Assembly (NCBI GenBank): GCA_028095005.1
Contig: CM051461.1
Span: 60,121,840 to 60,185,839, forward strand
From: Rhynchospora pubera
Taxonomy: Eukaryota > Streptophyta > Magnoliopsida > Poales > Cyperaceae
DNA: 64,000 nucleotides
Direction: 5' to 3'
Shown here: positions 45,704-57,537 of the stretch, one piece after another
Layout of the letters: each line of letters opens with the position of its first letter
Numbering within the stretch: the stretch's first letter is position 1
Translations under genes and position numbers: made by a program
Notes under the pieces: model-generated
Database searches by the model: none
Told to the model about the DNA's origin: nothing
What the model saw: only the letters and a program-made list of their open reading frames with translations

Positions 45704-46404
45704 GAGAATATGGTTTCGTTTTTCAAAAAAAAAAAAAAAACGAAGCGCTAAACAATGTTGAGTGCATCAGAATAATAATTTCTAGATCGACCCAAGGCAC
45801 AAACAGATTCACATAATATCAAGTCTAGACACGGTTGATATTTAATCCCAGGCACACTCCTATATTTCTTAACTAGGTTTGCTCTCGAGTCGAAATTGCT
45901 CAAACTTGTTTTAGTGCCACACAATATTTACCTTTTAATTGATATTTTTCAAATTTAAAAATTTACATATCTTGTTAAATTTAAAAATTTACCCTTATTC
46001 CTTGTTTCCGGAGTTTCAAATTTTGACATTATTGGAAGGCCTGACCAACAATGCTAAACTGAAATTTCAAAATTTAAAATAAACACTTTTTTTTTTTGAA
46101 AACTAAAACAAACACAAATTACCCAACCTACCAAATTATGAACCAATCCGAGAATGTAAAAAAATTTTAAAAACAAAAAAAAAAAACAAATAGCTAAAAA
46201 GCCGTGTAACTCAGAATTGATACAACAAAACAGCCTAGGATAATCTCATCAAATGTTGTGCAACAAAAATGCTATTGAAATTTGGCATAATTTGAAAGGT
46301 CACCCAACATACAGAGCATACTAAATACAATTTCTTCTGAACAATTGTGAAGTACAAAGCATACAGAAGAAAATCAAGCAGACTACTAACTATAATAGCC
46401 AAAA
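45704..46404. other. Spacer and probable 3' flank of the glycosyltransferase gene
   Basis: AT-rich with A-runs at 45726-45740 and 46181-46188. The 3' UTR of the - strand glycosyltransferase should lie somewhere between 46698 and about 46450. No other feature is seen. Confidence 0.4.
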
Positions 46405-46442
46405 ACTTTCTTGACAGCTGCTGTCAAGTTTTCGAAAAAAAA
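46405..46442. mobile_element. Short retroposed tail with 16-bp target duplication
   Basis: A 38-bp insertion ending GCTGTCAAGTTTTCG plus an A-run lies between two copies of ACTATAATAGCCAAAA (46389-46404 and 46443-46458). A long perfect duplication with an A-tail is the mark of target-primed reverse transcription. The tail sequence equals that at 5708-5728. It contains the palindrome GACAGCTGCTGTC. Confidence 0.85.
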
Positions 46443-46697
46443 ACTATAATAGCCAAAAGCAAAGTTATGTTCTGAACCCCCTTTTCTGGTTTAAATTACT
46501 TTTGAAGTTTGAACAGAACTAAGTTTTTAGTCTAGCCAGAAAAATTATACACCTTGGACAACAAAGTGCAGGAGGTCAAAATTCATCCTTTTACAACAAT
46601 ATACCTAACATAAAATAAACAATAAGCAGTACAACTTGTGTTGTTATTTACATAAATGCACTAAATTGATCCTAATAATTATTAAGTACAGCAGCTA

Positions 46698-49208
46698 CTA
46701 CTTGCATTGTCTTGGACGAAAGTTCTCTTCTAGCAGGAGAGATTTAATAAGCCTTTCAAGCCTCTCTGCACCAGGCCCCGGCTGCAAGTGGGTTACATTG
46801 CCCACAACAAAGCATGGATCAGAACCCGAATTGTCAGTGGCATTCTTGGCTGTTTTTTCACCAGCACACCACCCACCTGGTACGATCATGCCAGGCCCAC
46901 GAAGCAAGAGGTCTGAGTCTATCTGATCCAAAACTGGATCATTGCTCCTGAACTTCCGAGCAAATGGTGCATTGCTAGTAACCATCCTGAAAGAATAAAT
47001 TGAAAATAAAACAAAAAAAATTAATTAAGAAAGATCCTGTCATGAATCAAATGAAACAGAAAACAATAATAACAATTAAAAAAAAGTCAGCTTAAAAAGA
47101 AAACTATGATAGTCAGATTTGATTGGCAAGTACATGCCAGCTAGAATTGGTATGGTCCCAGAACCCAGTGTATCTTCACAAAAATTGATAGCACTATACA
47201 AAATAGTAAGACTTATTACACCAGATTCAAGCTGATCAGCACATACCTGGAGAAGTCAGAGACGGTGAGATGGTGGGGGTGTTGCTTGGGTGGATTATCC
47301 CAGGAGATAAAATGTAGATCATGGTTGACAGTAGTATTCTGAAATTCCTTGGAATTGCAGACCACTGTGTGGAAATATCCCTCAGGAGAAGAGAGAAAAT
47401 TTGCATAGTACATTAAAATTGTACGAGGTAAGTTATCCCAACCCCATATGCAGTAGTCAACAAAGGGGCGTGACAGTGCCATCCATGCAGATCCTGATAT
47501 GTTAGAAAGAAAGAAATAAATGAGAAATATCTTTGAATTGAGACAAGCAACATGCATATAAAATAATATACATTTGAGGAAACATTGAACTACAAAGATT
47601 TCTCAGCAGACATTGCTGTGGTAGCAGAGAACTTATAGTATGTGCTTTTTACTGGTACAAATGTCATAAGTACACATGTGTCAATTCATAAATTCATATG
47701 ACGATGTGTCCACATAAGATAGAAACAGGGTTGCCACAATGTACATATTCATGTATGGGATAAATTGCCAGTTTTGCATCAATTTCTAACAAACAAGATC
47801 TGCCTTAACTGACAATAGCAATGTAAACATAGTCTAGCCTCCTGGATGTAGCAACACACAAGAATACAACTACATATGCCTACCAGCATCAAAAGGAGAA
47901 AGTATACCAGTAAAAAGTTTGAAGGCAGTAGGTACGCTCCTCCTTTGAGGGATCCAAAACACATCAGCTTTTTTTGTCATATACAACCCTGGATCGACAA
48001 TAACTGGTTTTGCCCTCTGAAATCTAAGCCAAAAAAAAAGTGAGTGCACATCCACACAGAGATACGAAGTTAGAATTAAAGAAAACACGCATGTACCAAA
48101 TCATGCTTACATGAAAAAAAAATAAATAAAATTTGACAAGTACATAAAGAAGACTTACTCCTTCCAACCAATGTTGCTGGTATGATCAATGAAATTAAGA
48201 TCCCTTGGTATTTTAGAGAATGCATACAACAGATCTGGACATAAAGAAATTAGGTAATTAAGAATTAGCCAACTGTCTTCACACAACAAAACTAATCAAC
48301 AAACAGTAGTAAAACTTTCCATTACTACACCTCCAAATCAACAAGTTGACTATGTACCCCTTATTTATTAAACTTCCATGTGCAAATTGACCCTTCAAAA
48401 ACCAAATGCCATAACTAAATAAAATGCTAATCTTTAGTAAACCAACAGCAATGAAAAATCTGAAACTAGCATCTTGCAATTGGAAGTATTCTAAGAACAT
48501 CAATTGAATAAGCATATCACAGAAATAAGCACTAGGCACTAATTAAAATGTTGCCATTCAATAAGCATAATCAATTCTAAGAAGCCCAATCCAATTAAAT
48601 CAGAACAAATTACCATCTTGGGTAACCAAGGGATAATCAGATGCACTCAAATTGATGAACCAATCCCACTCCCGGCCATCCGAGAGCAAAATAGCAGCAG
48701 CATGAAGTGTATTAGCAACCATGGTGGGTCCGCGGTATGTGATCAAATTGGCCTTTGTGATCATCTTCACATTCCCAACCTGCTCAAAGACAGGATGATT
48801 TTCAACAAACACCTTGAGTGCATCCCTCTCCTCTTGCGGCGCCTCACGATCCAAGTGTACAATGTAGCTATTGCCAGGATGGTAGAGAGCAAGAAGGGTT
48901 CTCTGCAACATGAGCCCATTACCAATCGAGCCAGAGATGAGGTAGGCGAGGCGAGGAGGCGAGGAGAGAGAGGAAGGAGAAGAGATGCGAAGCTTGGATT
49001 CGATGAAGAGAGAAGAGGAAGGAGGAGAGGAGATGAAGGAGGGAAAGGAGAGGAAGAAGGGAAATGGAGAGAGGGAGTAGAGGAAGAGGAAGAGGAGGAG
49101 GAGGAGAGGTAGGGTCAGGAGGAGAGATACTGGAACTATCCATTTCCGATCGAACGGACGGGAGGGAGGAGACGAGATTCCTCGGGAGAGGAGAGATTTC
49201 ATGGCCAT
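46698..49208 (-). CDS. GLCAT14: Family-14 glycosyltransferase, beta-glucuronosyltransferase GlcAT14 type
   Basis: Five coding exons give 440 residues: 49208-48614, 48234-48159, 48023-47908, 47493-47247 and 46986-46698; all introns are GT-AG with consistent phases. It is a type II membrane protein: a short basic N terminus, one hydrophobic segment at residues 23-46, a Ser/Pro-rich stem, then the Core-2/I-branching (GT14) domain from about residue 85. Family motifs include LAYLISGSIGNG, IVHLDREAP, TYRGPTMVANTLHAAAILL, WDWFINLSASDYPLVTQDD, RDLNFIDHTSNIGWK, SAWMALSRPFVDYCIWGWD and FISWDNPPKQHPHHL, ending RPRQCK. This matches the Arabidopsis GlcAT14A/B/C enzymes, which add glucuronic acid to the galactan chains of arabinogalactan proteins in the Golgi. 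Length agrees with GlcAT14A (about 447). Which of the paralogues it corresponds to cannot be told. Confidence 0.93.
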
Positions 49209-50272
49209 GGCGAGGGTATAATTGGAAACTGGGTTTGTTTGTTTGTTCGTTTGTTTGTTTCCTTCCTGAGGGTTTTTGTGCTTCCCTTCGGATGAGGGTT
49301 CCTGATCCTCTACATTGTAAAGAGCTGTTTTCGATCTATGTTTAGAAATCTGGACCGTTGAGGTTTTATGGGATGGTCAGGAATGATCTTAATGAAATGA
49401 ACTGTGGTTCTTAATTTTGAGCGAGAGATGAATTGAGGGGATGGTGTTTGGTTTGATTCACGACCCAGTTTGACAATCACAATACGCAACGTCACACTTT
49501 TTTCAAATTTATTAATTAATAATTTAATATTAATAGAGTTGAAAGTTTGTTTTAGAATTGAATTCGGGTAGAGTCTACTGATTCAAGCTTGAGTTGAGAT
49601 CTCACTAACATGTACGATTTTATTATCAAGTTTTTTTTTATATTCTTTTAAACAAATTCAAATGACTTATAATTTTTATTTTGGTTTGCAAATATGTGAC
49701 TAGGAGTCTAGGACTGTAGATGTTTGGAGCTGCAAATGCAGACTGTACATGTTTGTGAACTTTTTTTATAAAATATATTTGGTACAGGATGAATCATTAA
49801 TCAAGTTAATTTACAGCTCCTGCAGTCACATTATTAGCTACATGGTGTTGCCACGTTATTACAAGGAAACAAATAAGTTCGTTTAAAACTAATAATCTAA
49901 TTCAGTGACATGAGCAATCCTCATTAAAAATGAAGTTCAATTCTAAATGTTCTGTAATCAATTTTATGATTTTTAGTTCAAATTAAATGTACTAATAAAG
50001 ATAGGTGATTCCAAAGTCAATAAAATAATAAAGAACTTTTATCTCTTGAATGCAACTTAATTTAACTCACTGTTTATGCGATATGCCCGCGTCAATAAAG
50101 TAAAACTTAAGTGTGACAGGGAGAATTATAAAATAGAATATGATGGCTGGTTCAATGGACACAAGAAATGCAGAGAGTTTGACTGGTAAATTTATAATTA
50201 TGGCCACTCCTTACACAAAAAAAAGGTCCCATTTACAAAATTTATATATTTATCAACTTGAAGGAAGAATAC
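49209..50272. other. Glycosyltransferase 5' flank and spacer
   Basis: 49209-49350 is the likely 5' leader/promoter (- strand), with a GTTT repeat at 49228-49259. Beyond it AT-rich DNA shows no gene or clear repeat. Confidence 0.4.
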
Positions 50273-50286
50273 GCCAGTCTTTTTCC

Positions 50287-50369
50287 CTTTTTTTTTTTTT
50301 TGAGGAAAAAATGGAGATCCAGTCCCCATCTTTTTATTAAAAGTATAAGATGTTTACAATTTAGCCAGT
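50287..50369 (-). mobile_element. Very short retroposon with 14-bp target duplication
   Basis: A T-run (- strand A-tail) is followed by about 65 bp (GGAGATCCAGTCCCCATC in it). Both sides carry GCCAGTCTTTTTCC (50273-50286 and 50370-50383). This is a 5'-truncated LINE copy or similar; the source element is not identified. Confidence 0.82.
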
Positions 50370-50501
50370 GCCAGTCTTTTTCCTTGCTTGCCTGTCAATT
50401 AAAAATTATCTATGAAAAAATAATCTATGCAAAAAATCTCAAAATAAAGGGACTTGTGGATTTGGGCTGCCGCTGGGTGGCAAATATGATGAAAAAGATA
50501 A

Positions 50502-50858
50502 GGGAGTGGCTAGTGTCAAATATATAGGACAAATACACTTGTCCAACATGAACGATCCAAACAGTTCAAATTGTTCTATGTTATAAAATCTTCGTGGTGA
50601 CCAAATTTTATATTTTTTCAAATTTTTTTACTATTTTTTTGGAATTTTTGAAAATGCTCAATCTAAAAAGTTATGAACCCTCCAATTTCGAAAATTCGAA
50701 AAAAATAGTTAGAAAATTTGAAAAAATATAAAATTTGATTTTCAAGGATATTTTAATATAGAGATCATATTGAACGGTTTGGATCGGCCGTTTGAAATTT
50801 TAATAGTCGACGTTTGAATCGTGTTTGACATCCTATATGTTTGATTCTAGCATTACTC
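50502..50858. mobile_element. Mutator-type MITE
   Basis: A 357-bp imperfect palindrome. The ends GGGAGTGGCTAG and CTAGCATTACTC are inverted, followed inside by ATATATAGGA and TCCTATATG. The flanks AAAAGATAA and AAAAGGTAA are a 9-bp duplication with one mismatch. The core matches the group that includes 18290-18687 and 55773-56380 (CAAATTTTATATTTTTT, GAACGGTT). Confidence 0.72.
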
Positions 50859-51285
50859 AAAAGGTAAATAGTGAGCCTTTTTTTTTTTTTTGGCATTCAT
50901 TGCTCGGCTTATGTTAATGATGATTATCCTAATGTGGTATGAAAGTTGACATATCTCAGTTTTTCATGGTGCTCCCCGAACAAATTATTGTACATATATG
51001 GTTTATATTGGATAAACTTTTTACTTGTTTTGATTAATAAATTTGTTCAGAGTTAAAGTTAATCTGATAGGAATAGTTATTATTTTTTTAATTATCATAA
51101 TGCCTGTCCTGTTTCATCTAAAATGGATGCGGTGATGATAAGTTATTTGAATTCACCTTAATGCCTAGAGCAGAAACAGAAAGAGAAGCAGAGGACCATT
51201 ACAGAGCCTGAGGCCTGTGACATCAGCATAGACCATATTTCATTTCATTTGATAAGAGTCTCGTGACAAGACATAAATACCATAT

Positions 51286-52195
51286 GGGGGCGTTTGTTTG
51301 TGTAGTAAGGAGTTGCATAACTTAAGGATGTCTAAGTGTTTATGTAGTGTTATGTAATAGATGTTTGGTTGTGTAGTAAGGATGACTAACTTAATGCATG
51401 CATATATTCATGTCAAAAGACTAAAATGCCCTTAAATTTGAATTAGTATTATGTATTATATTTTGTGACCTAATTATTGTTAATTATTAATTATTATAAA
51501 AATTAATTATTAATGATGATAATAAATCATTTTTACTATTTTGAAATATTAATAATTACTTTTAATTAAATATTATAAATATTATTATTTATTTTATAAT
51601 AAAAATTATTATTGATTAATTATCTTCAGTTAATTATTATTAATAATTAATATTACTTGTTAAATATTATTAATTATAATAATTAATCTTTGTTATTAAT
51701 TATGATTTTTTTAATAATTATTGTTATTTATTAAGTATTATTATTTATTTATTAATATTAATTTTTAATTATTATAAAAATTAATTATTAATGATAATGA
51801 GAAATCATTTTATTATTATGAAATATTATTAATTATTTAATAATAAATCAATATTGTTTATTGATTATTATTATTACTTGTTATATATTATTATTTATTA
51901 ATTATAATAATTAATATTTATTACTAATTATGATTTTTTAATAGTTATTGTTACTTATTAAATATTATTATTTATTAATTACTATTAATTATTATTGATT
52001 ACTAAATATAATTATTAATTATTTTTAAGGGGTATTGTTGGAAAAAAAATTAAAGGGGACTAGTGCATAACTTATGCAACCTATTTAGGTTGCATAACTT
52101 ATGTATCCTTAAGGCATCTTATGTAAGAGGTGTTTGGTGACTTAAGGATACATAACTTAAGTTATGCACCCTTTAAGTCACAAACAAACGCCCCC
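51286..52195. mobile_element. TIR element with an extremely AT-rich core
   Basis: The ends GGGGGCGTTTGTTTGTG and CACAAACAAACGCCCCC are perfect inverses of 17 bp. Subterminal motifs (ACTTAAGGAT, GCATAACTTA) recur in both orientations. The centre (51440-52040) is almost purely A and T in TTAATTATTAAT-like words. The flanks CATAT and ATAAG allow only a 2-3-bp duplication. The superfamily is uncertain (PIF/Harbinger or Tc1/mariner). Confidence 0.72.
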
Positions 52196-53069
52196 ATAAG
52201 ACCTAAGTTATTATATGGTCATAGTTTTTAAGCATGTTCATACTATCATGCTACGTAGTGATGGTTTTTCAAGAAAGCAAACCAAACAAGTTAAAAAAAA
52301 AAAAAAGCAAACCAAAGAGTTAAATAATCACTTCAATATGCAATATAAACAACTCACTCTAAACAAACGTACACAACAAGGACGAAGTCGATAATGTAGA
52401 ACTAATGACAGGGAGAAACAGGTGTCTAGAACAGGCAAGACAGAAGTAATAGAGGGAATTTGAATCCAGAAAATTTAGCAAGTTCTAATTCTAGTTCTAA
52501 ATTGATATACTCTCTTTTACGTCTTTTAGTCTGGTTATCAAGTACAACTATTATTGGTACAGATTTCCCGTAAGCTAAAATGATAGACATATAGCAAATG
52601 ACACAAACATTAATTGATTAGGAATTTAGAGCATATTCAATAGAGCACAAAGGAAACACCGGAGGGAATTTCTAAATAATTGCTATACTGCAAGGACGAA
52701 TACCAGAACTTGTAAATAATTGGTCGCACTGCAAGCACGAATTGGTATTCATGCATGTACCGGGAATAAGAATTTCATTGCAAACAAACATCAAATATAT
52801 CACATGCGAGCATAGATAATAGTCGCAGATATTCATCAATGCCAAATTCATAGCTTCATAAAAGTAAATGTAATAAATAGATAATAACCCTACAAAAAAC
52901 TAAACCAGCATTTACCCTGCAAGACTATAATAGAAGAATCGCATCTTCAAAATAACCTTTGTTAACAACATCACACCTACAGCCAAACTAATGACTATAG
53001 TAGACACACACACACAAAAAAAAAATTAGTAATACCAAGTTCAATTCACTGTAAATCATCTCGGTATAT
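52196..53069. other. Spacer without recognisable gene
   Basis: AT-rich DNA with a short direct repeat of the phrase AACCAAA(C/G)AGTTAAA near 52280-52325. Nothing else is supportable. Confidence 0.4.
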
Positions 53070-53256
53070 GCTCCGTTTGGATGGCTTCTTCCGGAATAAG
53101 AAATAAGGAATAACCACTTTTTACCAATAAATTTATTTCTAACCATTCAAACTCTTCACAAAAATTACACACTTTCCAATAAATTTACCCCTTCCCAATA
53201 AATTTCTTCCTTTCTTCCTTCTTCCTACCTTATTCTCAACGCATCCAAACAAGAAC
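53070..53256. mobile_element. Small MITE, GGCTCCGTTTGG family, diverged copy
   Basis: Starts GCTCCGTTTGGATGG, ends GCATCCAAACAAGAAC, and shares AACTCTTCACAAAAATTACA and TTCCTTTCTTCCTTCTTCC with the copies at 45550 and 53976. The target duplication is unclear. Confidence 0.6.
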
Positions 53257-53975
53257 TTACCATGAATCTACATTCCTTCACTTCATCTAGCGGGAAATTG
53301 TCCATTTCATTGACTATCAAACAAATGATGTCTTTACCAGCTACATACAGAAATATGAAAGAGAATCAGTAAAATAACTTTTGATTCCAAATCCTTTGGT
53401 AAAAAACTGCAATGCAATGGTGAACTAATACTACATTAAATTTGGACAAGATATTAACATGGCCTCATTTATATATTGAACTTAAACATTTTACCGGCAT
53501 ACTGATCAAGACTTTGCTGCAAGGATGCATCCTAATGACAAAATTGGCTGGTGCTATGAAAAAACAAAAAATCAGTATATTTCCCTTTGCAAAACATACA
53601 AATCTACTTGTTTTAGAAAAACACCAAATTCTTTAGTAAAGAACCATGTATGCAAAAAAGCATAAACTTCTATTGGTTCTGTTATAGAAAAAAAAATGTT
53701 TTCATGAAACTATTGATGTCAAAGTTTTGTTTCTTTTCATTGTTACGATCTTTGGTTGGACATGTAAAATTCATAATATGGAAAGTGGTGGGATTTCAAC
53801 CCACTATTTAAAAAAAAAAGTTTAAAAAAGAAAATAAACAGCCAATTGTCTCAAGATATTTACAAAACCGAAAGTTTTGATGGATTTGATGCCCATAATT
53901 GGGGGCTTTGGGGTGTCAAGGAGGCATCAACTTGTTATGAAAAGGTATTGCTGCAAGAGGCTGCAGCCTCTCATG
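53257..53975. other. Spacer without recognisable gene
   Basis: AT-rich; no transposon ends and no coding signal apart from short random frames. Confidence 0.4.
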
Positions 53976-54138
53976 GGGTGCGTTTGGATCGTTGGAAGAA
54001 AGAAGAAGAAGAAGAAGAAGGAAGAAGAAGAAAAAAAATTATAAACAATTCGAACTCTTCACAAAGTTACACACTTTCTAATACTTCTTCCCACTTCTTC
54101 CCTTCTTCCCTTCTTCCCACACCTATCCAAACGGAGCC
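53976..54138. mobile_element. Small MITE, GGCTCCGTTTGG family, copy 2
   Basis: A 163-bp element with ends GGGTGCGTTTGGATC and ATCCAAACGGAGCC and flanks ATG/ATG (53973-53975 and 54139-54141). It contains a (GAA)n tract and the shared AACTCTTCACAAAGTTACAC segment. An apparent open frame from 53846 to 54160 simply runs through it. Confidence 0.75.
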
Positions 54139-54141
54139 ATG

Positions 54142-54608
54142 TGAAATTACACTCCCATAGAGAACTTATTGCATCCTTAATCTTCAAATTCATCATCTTT
54201 CCAATCAAATTTGTGAAGTTAGTTTATTTTGCAATTTTGCAAAAAAGGTCCTCTATAAAGAATACAAATTGCTGTCCTACAATCCAATTTTGGCAGTGTT
54301 GGACATCTTCTACAGAAAATAATTTGATAGTTAAGCTTTCTGGTTTTCAATTTATAAAAAGAGTTCGATTGTTCACATGATAGTTTCAATACAAGAAAAT
54401 TGTTTGAAGCCTCAAGACTCCCACAATAAAGTTGCTTGCAGCCTTTAGTTTTATTTTACTAGTTTTAGCTTTTATAAAAAAGCCGATAGAAAGCTTTGGG
54501 ATAAAATTAGAAAAATACAAAAAGAATAGGAAATGCAATTCATGACTTGAACTAAGTCTTTGTAACGACTGAGAAACCAGTTGGAAAGCATACACATGTA
54601 TATTATAC
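54142..54608. other. Spacer without recognisable gene
   Basis: AT-rich with no coding or repeat signal that can be supported. Confidence 0.4.
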
Positions 54609-55310
54609 ACTAGTGCTAAACTCGCACGTTGCGCGATTCTTCTATGCGTATATGTTACAAAATGCTTTTCAAATGAGTACGGATATGGTATGAAAACTTT
54701 CAATTTTTTTGTGAATATCGTGATTCATTTTGATGCGAACATTGCGTGTTGCGTGATCAGGTTTTATTTTATATAATTTTTATTTGAAAGAGTAAAAAAT
54801 TAAAAATTAATATCATAGGATTTCTTATAATTTTCCGGTCATGCATATAAAATTTCATGAAAATTAAATTTCTAGAGGGCTCTCAACAATTTTAAAACAT
54901 TTTTAAATAAACAAATAAAATATATGATGTTTGGATATTATTAAAAATATTTTGAAATTCAAAAATAAAAAAATTTATATTATTGGGTTGTATCGAATTT
55001 TATATGCAAGTATATAAAATTTCGTACACAATTAATTTAAGAAGACCATCAAATATTGAAAAAGTAAATTGCGTTCATTTTAAAATAATAAAATGGAGAT
55101 GTGTATTTCGTCAAAAAAAATGCAGAGCCAATCAAGTGAGGGCCCTAAAATTATAATACAATCCTATTCGAATCAATGGACTGTCCGTGCAATAATCCGT
55201 TCTTTTTATACATAGTGCACCAAAGCTACACCAAAACGGTCACAAAAAATCAAAAACACTGTGCTAATCACAGTAACTCACGTGCATTGCACGATGACCC
55301 AAATGAATAT

Positions 55311-55531
55311 GGGTGTGTTTGGATGACCATAGAATAAGGAATAAGGATAAGAAATTTCGATATGCGTGCTTATTCTTATTCTTGTGCAACACAAACAACA
55401 CAAGAATAAGAAATTTGGACCCTTATTCCTATACTAACAAAATCATGATATAAGAATAAAGAATTTGGATAAGCACACTTACCGAAATTCTTTATTCTTA
55501 TTTCTTATTCCATGCTCATCCAAACACACCC
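55311..55531. mobile_element. MITE at the centre of the foldback (GGGTGTGTTTGG ends)
   Basis: A 221-bp element with ends GGGTGTGTTTGGATG and CATCCAAACACACCC and flanks TAT/TAT. The interior is an AATAAGAATAAG-type palindrome. It has the same terminal type as 57834-58096. Confidence 0.78.
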
Positions 55532-55772
55532 TATATGAATAATATATTCACGTGAGTTACTGTGGTTAGCATAGTATTTTTTTATTTTTTGTGACCGTTT
55601 TGGTATAGTTTTGGTGTACTATGTATAAAAAGAAGGGATTATCGCAAGGACAGTTCATTGGTTCGAATAGGATTGTATTCTTATTTTAGGGCCCTCACCT
55701 GATTGGATCTGCATTTTTTTGACGAAATGCACATCTCCATTCTATTTTTTTAAAAGAACGCAATTTACTTTT

Positions 55773-56380
55773 GAGATGGGCTAAATCAGCCACGACCGAC
55801 GGATGCAACCGTTAGTTATGATGAAATCTCAATTTTTTGAGAATCTAACAGTCGATCTGAACCGTTCAATGTGTTCTCCATATTGAAATCTCATTGGAGA
55901 CCAAATTTTATATTTTTCTGAATTTTTTTAGTATTCGTTTGATATTTTACAAAATTCTTAATCTAAACAATTATGGACCCTTCAATAACTATGATTTTTA
56001 AATATCTAAAAAAAAATAGTAAATAAAATCAGAAAAATGTAAAATTTGGTCTCTAATGAGATTTCAATATGGAGAACACATTGAAGAATCTCGAAAATTG
56101 AGATTTGATCGTAGCTGACGGTTGCATATCCATACTCAACGGTGATATTGCAAGAGATTTCAATATGGAGAACACATTGAAGAATTTCGACTGTTAGAAT
56201 CTCGAAAATTGAGATTTGATCGTAGCTGACGGTTGCATATCCGTACTCAACGGTGATATTGCAAGAGATTTCAATATGGAGAACACATTGAAGAATTTCG
56301 ACTGTTAGAATCTCGAAAATTGAGATTTGATCGTAGCTGACGGTTGCATCCGTTAGTCGTGGTTGATTTTAGCCCATCTC
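55773..56380. mobile_element. Mutator-type MITE in the right arm of the foldback
   Basis: The ends GAGATGGGCTAAA and TTTTAGCCCATCTC are inverted, with a perfect 9-bp duplication TTTACTTTT (55764-55772 and 56381-56389). The uninterrupted equivalent of the target is visible in the left arm near 55062, which confirms the insertion boundaries. Its right half is expanded by a tandem repeat. Confidence 0.9.
56059..56355. repeat. Triplicated right end inside the Mutator-type MITE
   Basis: AGATTTCAATATGGAGAACA begins at 56059, 56155 and 56266. The spacing is 96 and 111 bp; the 15-bp difference is the presence of TTCGACTGTTAGAAT in the later units. The three units are otherwise nearly identical. Confidence 0.88.
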
Positions 56381-57082
56381 TTTACTTTTTCAATATTTGA
56401 TGGCCTTCTTAAATTAATTTGTGTACCGAATTTTATATACATGCATATAAAATTAGATACAACCCGATAATATAAAATTTTTTATTTTAGAATTTCAAAA
56501 TTTTTTCCCTAATTTTTAAACGCCATATATTTTATTTGTTTTTTTTAAATGTTTTAAAATTGTTCACAGCCCTCCAGAAATTTAATTTTCATGGAATTTT
56601 ATATGCATGACCGGAAAATTATAAGAAATCCTATGATATTAATTTTTATTTTTTACTCTTTCAAATAAAAGTTAAATAAAATAAAATCTGATTGCGTAAC
56701 GCGCGATATTCGCATTTGAATGAATCACGATATTCACAAAAAAAAAAATCAAAAGTTTTCATACTATATCTGCGCTCATTTGGAAATCATTTCGTAACAT
56801 ATACGCATAGAAATGAATCGCGCAATGCGCGAGTTTAGCACTAGTAATATATAAACATATAACATTTGCATTTTTCAAAATATAAAGGCGACTGATCAAA
56901 TACCTGGAATATGTAGAGATGATCATACAAAACAACTTCCCACGATATCTAGATCAAGGTATAAACCATAAGGACCTTCCCTCTCCAAATCTTGTATGGA
57001 ATACTTCCAAGGGGCTCGGGTTATGCAGGAGATCACTAGCACATTCCAAATTCATCCGAAAGATGCAAACATGAAAAGAGGG

Positions 57083-57120
57083 TAGAGCTGTCAACGATAT
57101 ACCGTTTCGCCGTTTTTGTG
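57083..57120. mobile_element. Possible hAT-type MITE end fragment
   Basis: TAGAGCTGTCAACGATATAC followed by CGTTTCGCCG resembles the ends of the hAT-type elements at 32018 and 33503. No matching second end was found nearby, so this may be a truncated copy. Confidence 0.35.
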
Positions 57121-57537
57121 CACAGTATAAATTGTCAAAGGTGAAGGGGAAAAAAAATGAGAATTGTTGATTCAAACGTCAAACGTGGGGTAGTACTATA
57201 TGTTACTAAAATGCAGACTGAAGTTGGTGTCCAGTATTCATATCTTATTTGATTTTTCTTTTCCAATTTTTTTTGCCTTTTTTTACATCCTTAAAGTCAA
57301 AACCATATTACAGAGCTAATCATTTCATAAGCAACACATAATATTGAGTTCTCTAATTTTGCATGTTGTCTTACATTCTTAAAGTAGCACGTTCATCACA
57401 AATCAAAGTTAGCCTTTAAAAAAAAAATCAAAACCCAATTACATAGCTAATTAGCTCAATATTGATCAACAAAATAAGTTGTCATGCATGATGGTAACAA
57501 AACAAATATAGTGAGCCTTCTTGTAGTAATCTATTTT

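Larger units (their letters stand above)
54609..56845. mobile_element. Long-armed foldback element with two nested elements
   Basis: The ends ACTAGTGCTAAACTCGC and GCGAGTTTAGCACTAGT are perfect inverses. The arms stay clearly alignable for about 700 bp (54609-55310 against 56845-55532). The centre is occupied by a 221-bp MITE (55311-55531) and the right arm is split by a 608-bp Mutator-type MITE (55773-56380). Removing them leaves roughly 1.4 kb of near-complete palindrome. Both ends contain GC-rich GTTGCGCGA-type motifs in otherwise AT-rich DNA. No target duplication was recognised and no coding frame is present. Confidence 0.82.

Noticed and set aside
48618..49112. Long + strand open frame (164 codons)
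   Set aside because: It is the antisense of glycosyltransferase exon 1, and its Glu/Arg-rich part mirrors the CT-rich coding strand.
53846..54160. Open frame encoding a Glu/Arg-rich peptide
   Set aside because: Its acidic part is a (GAA)n tract inside a MITE and the rest has no domain; it is by-product sequence.
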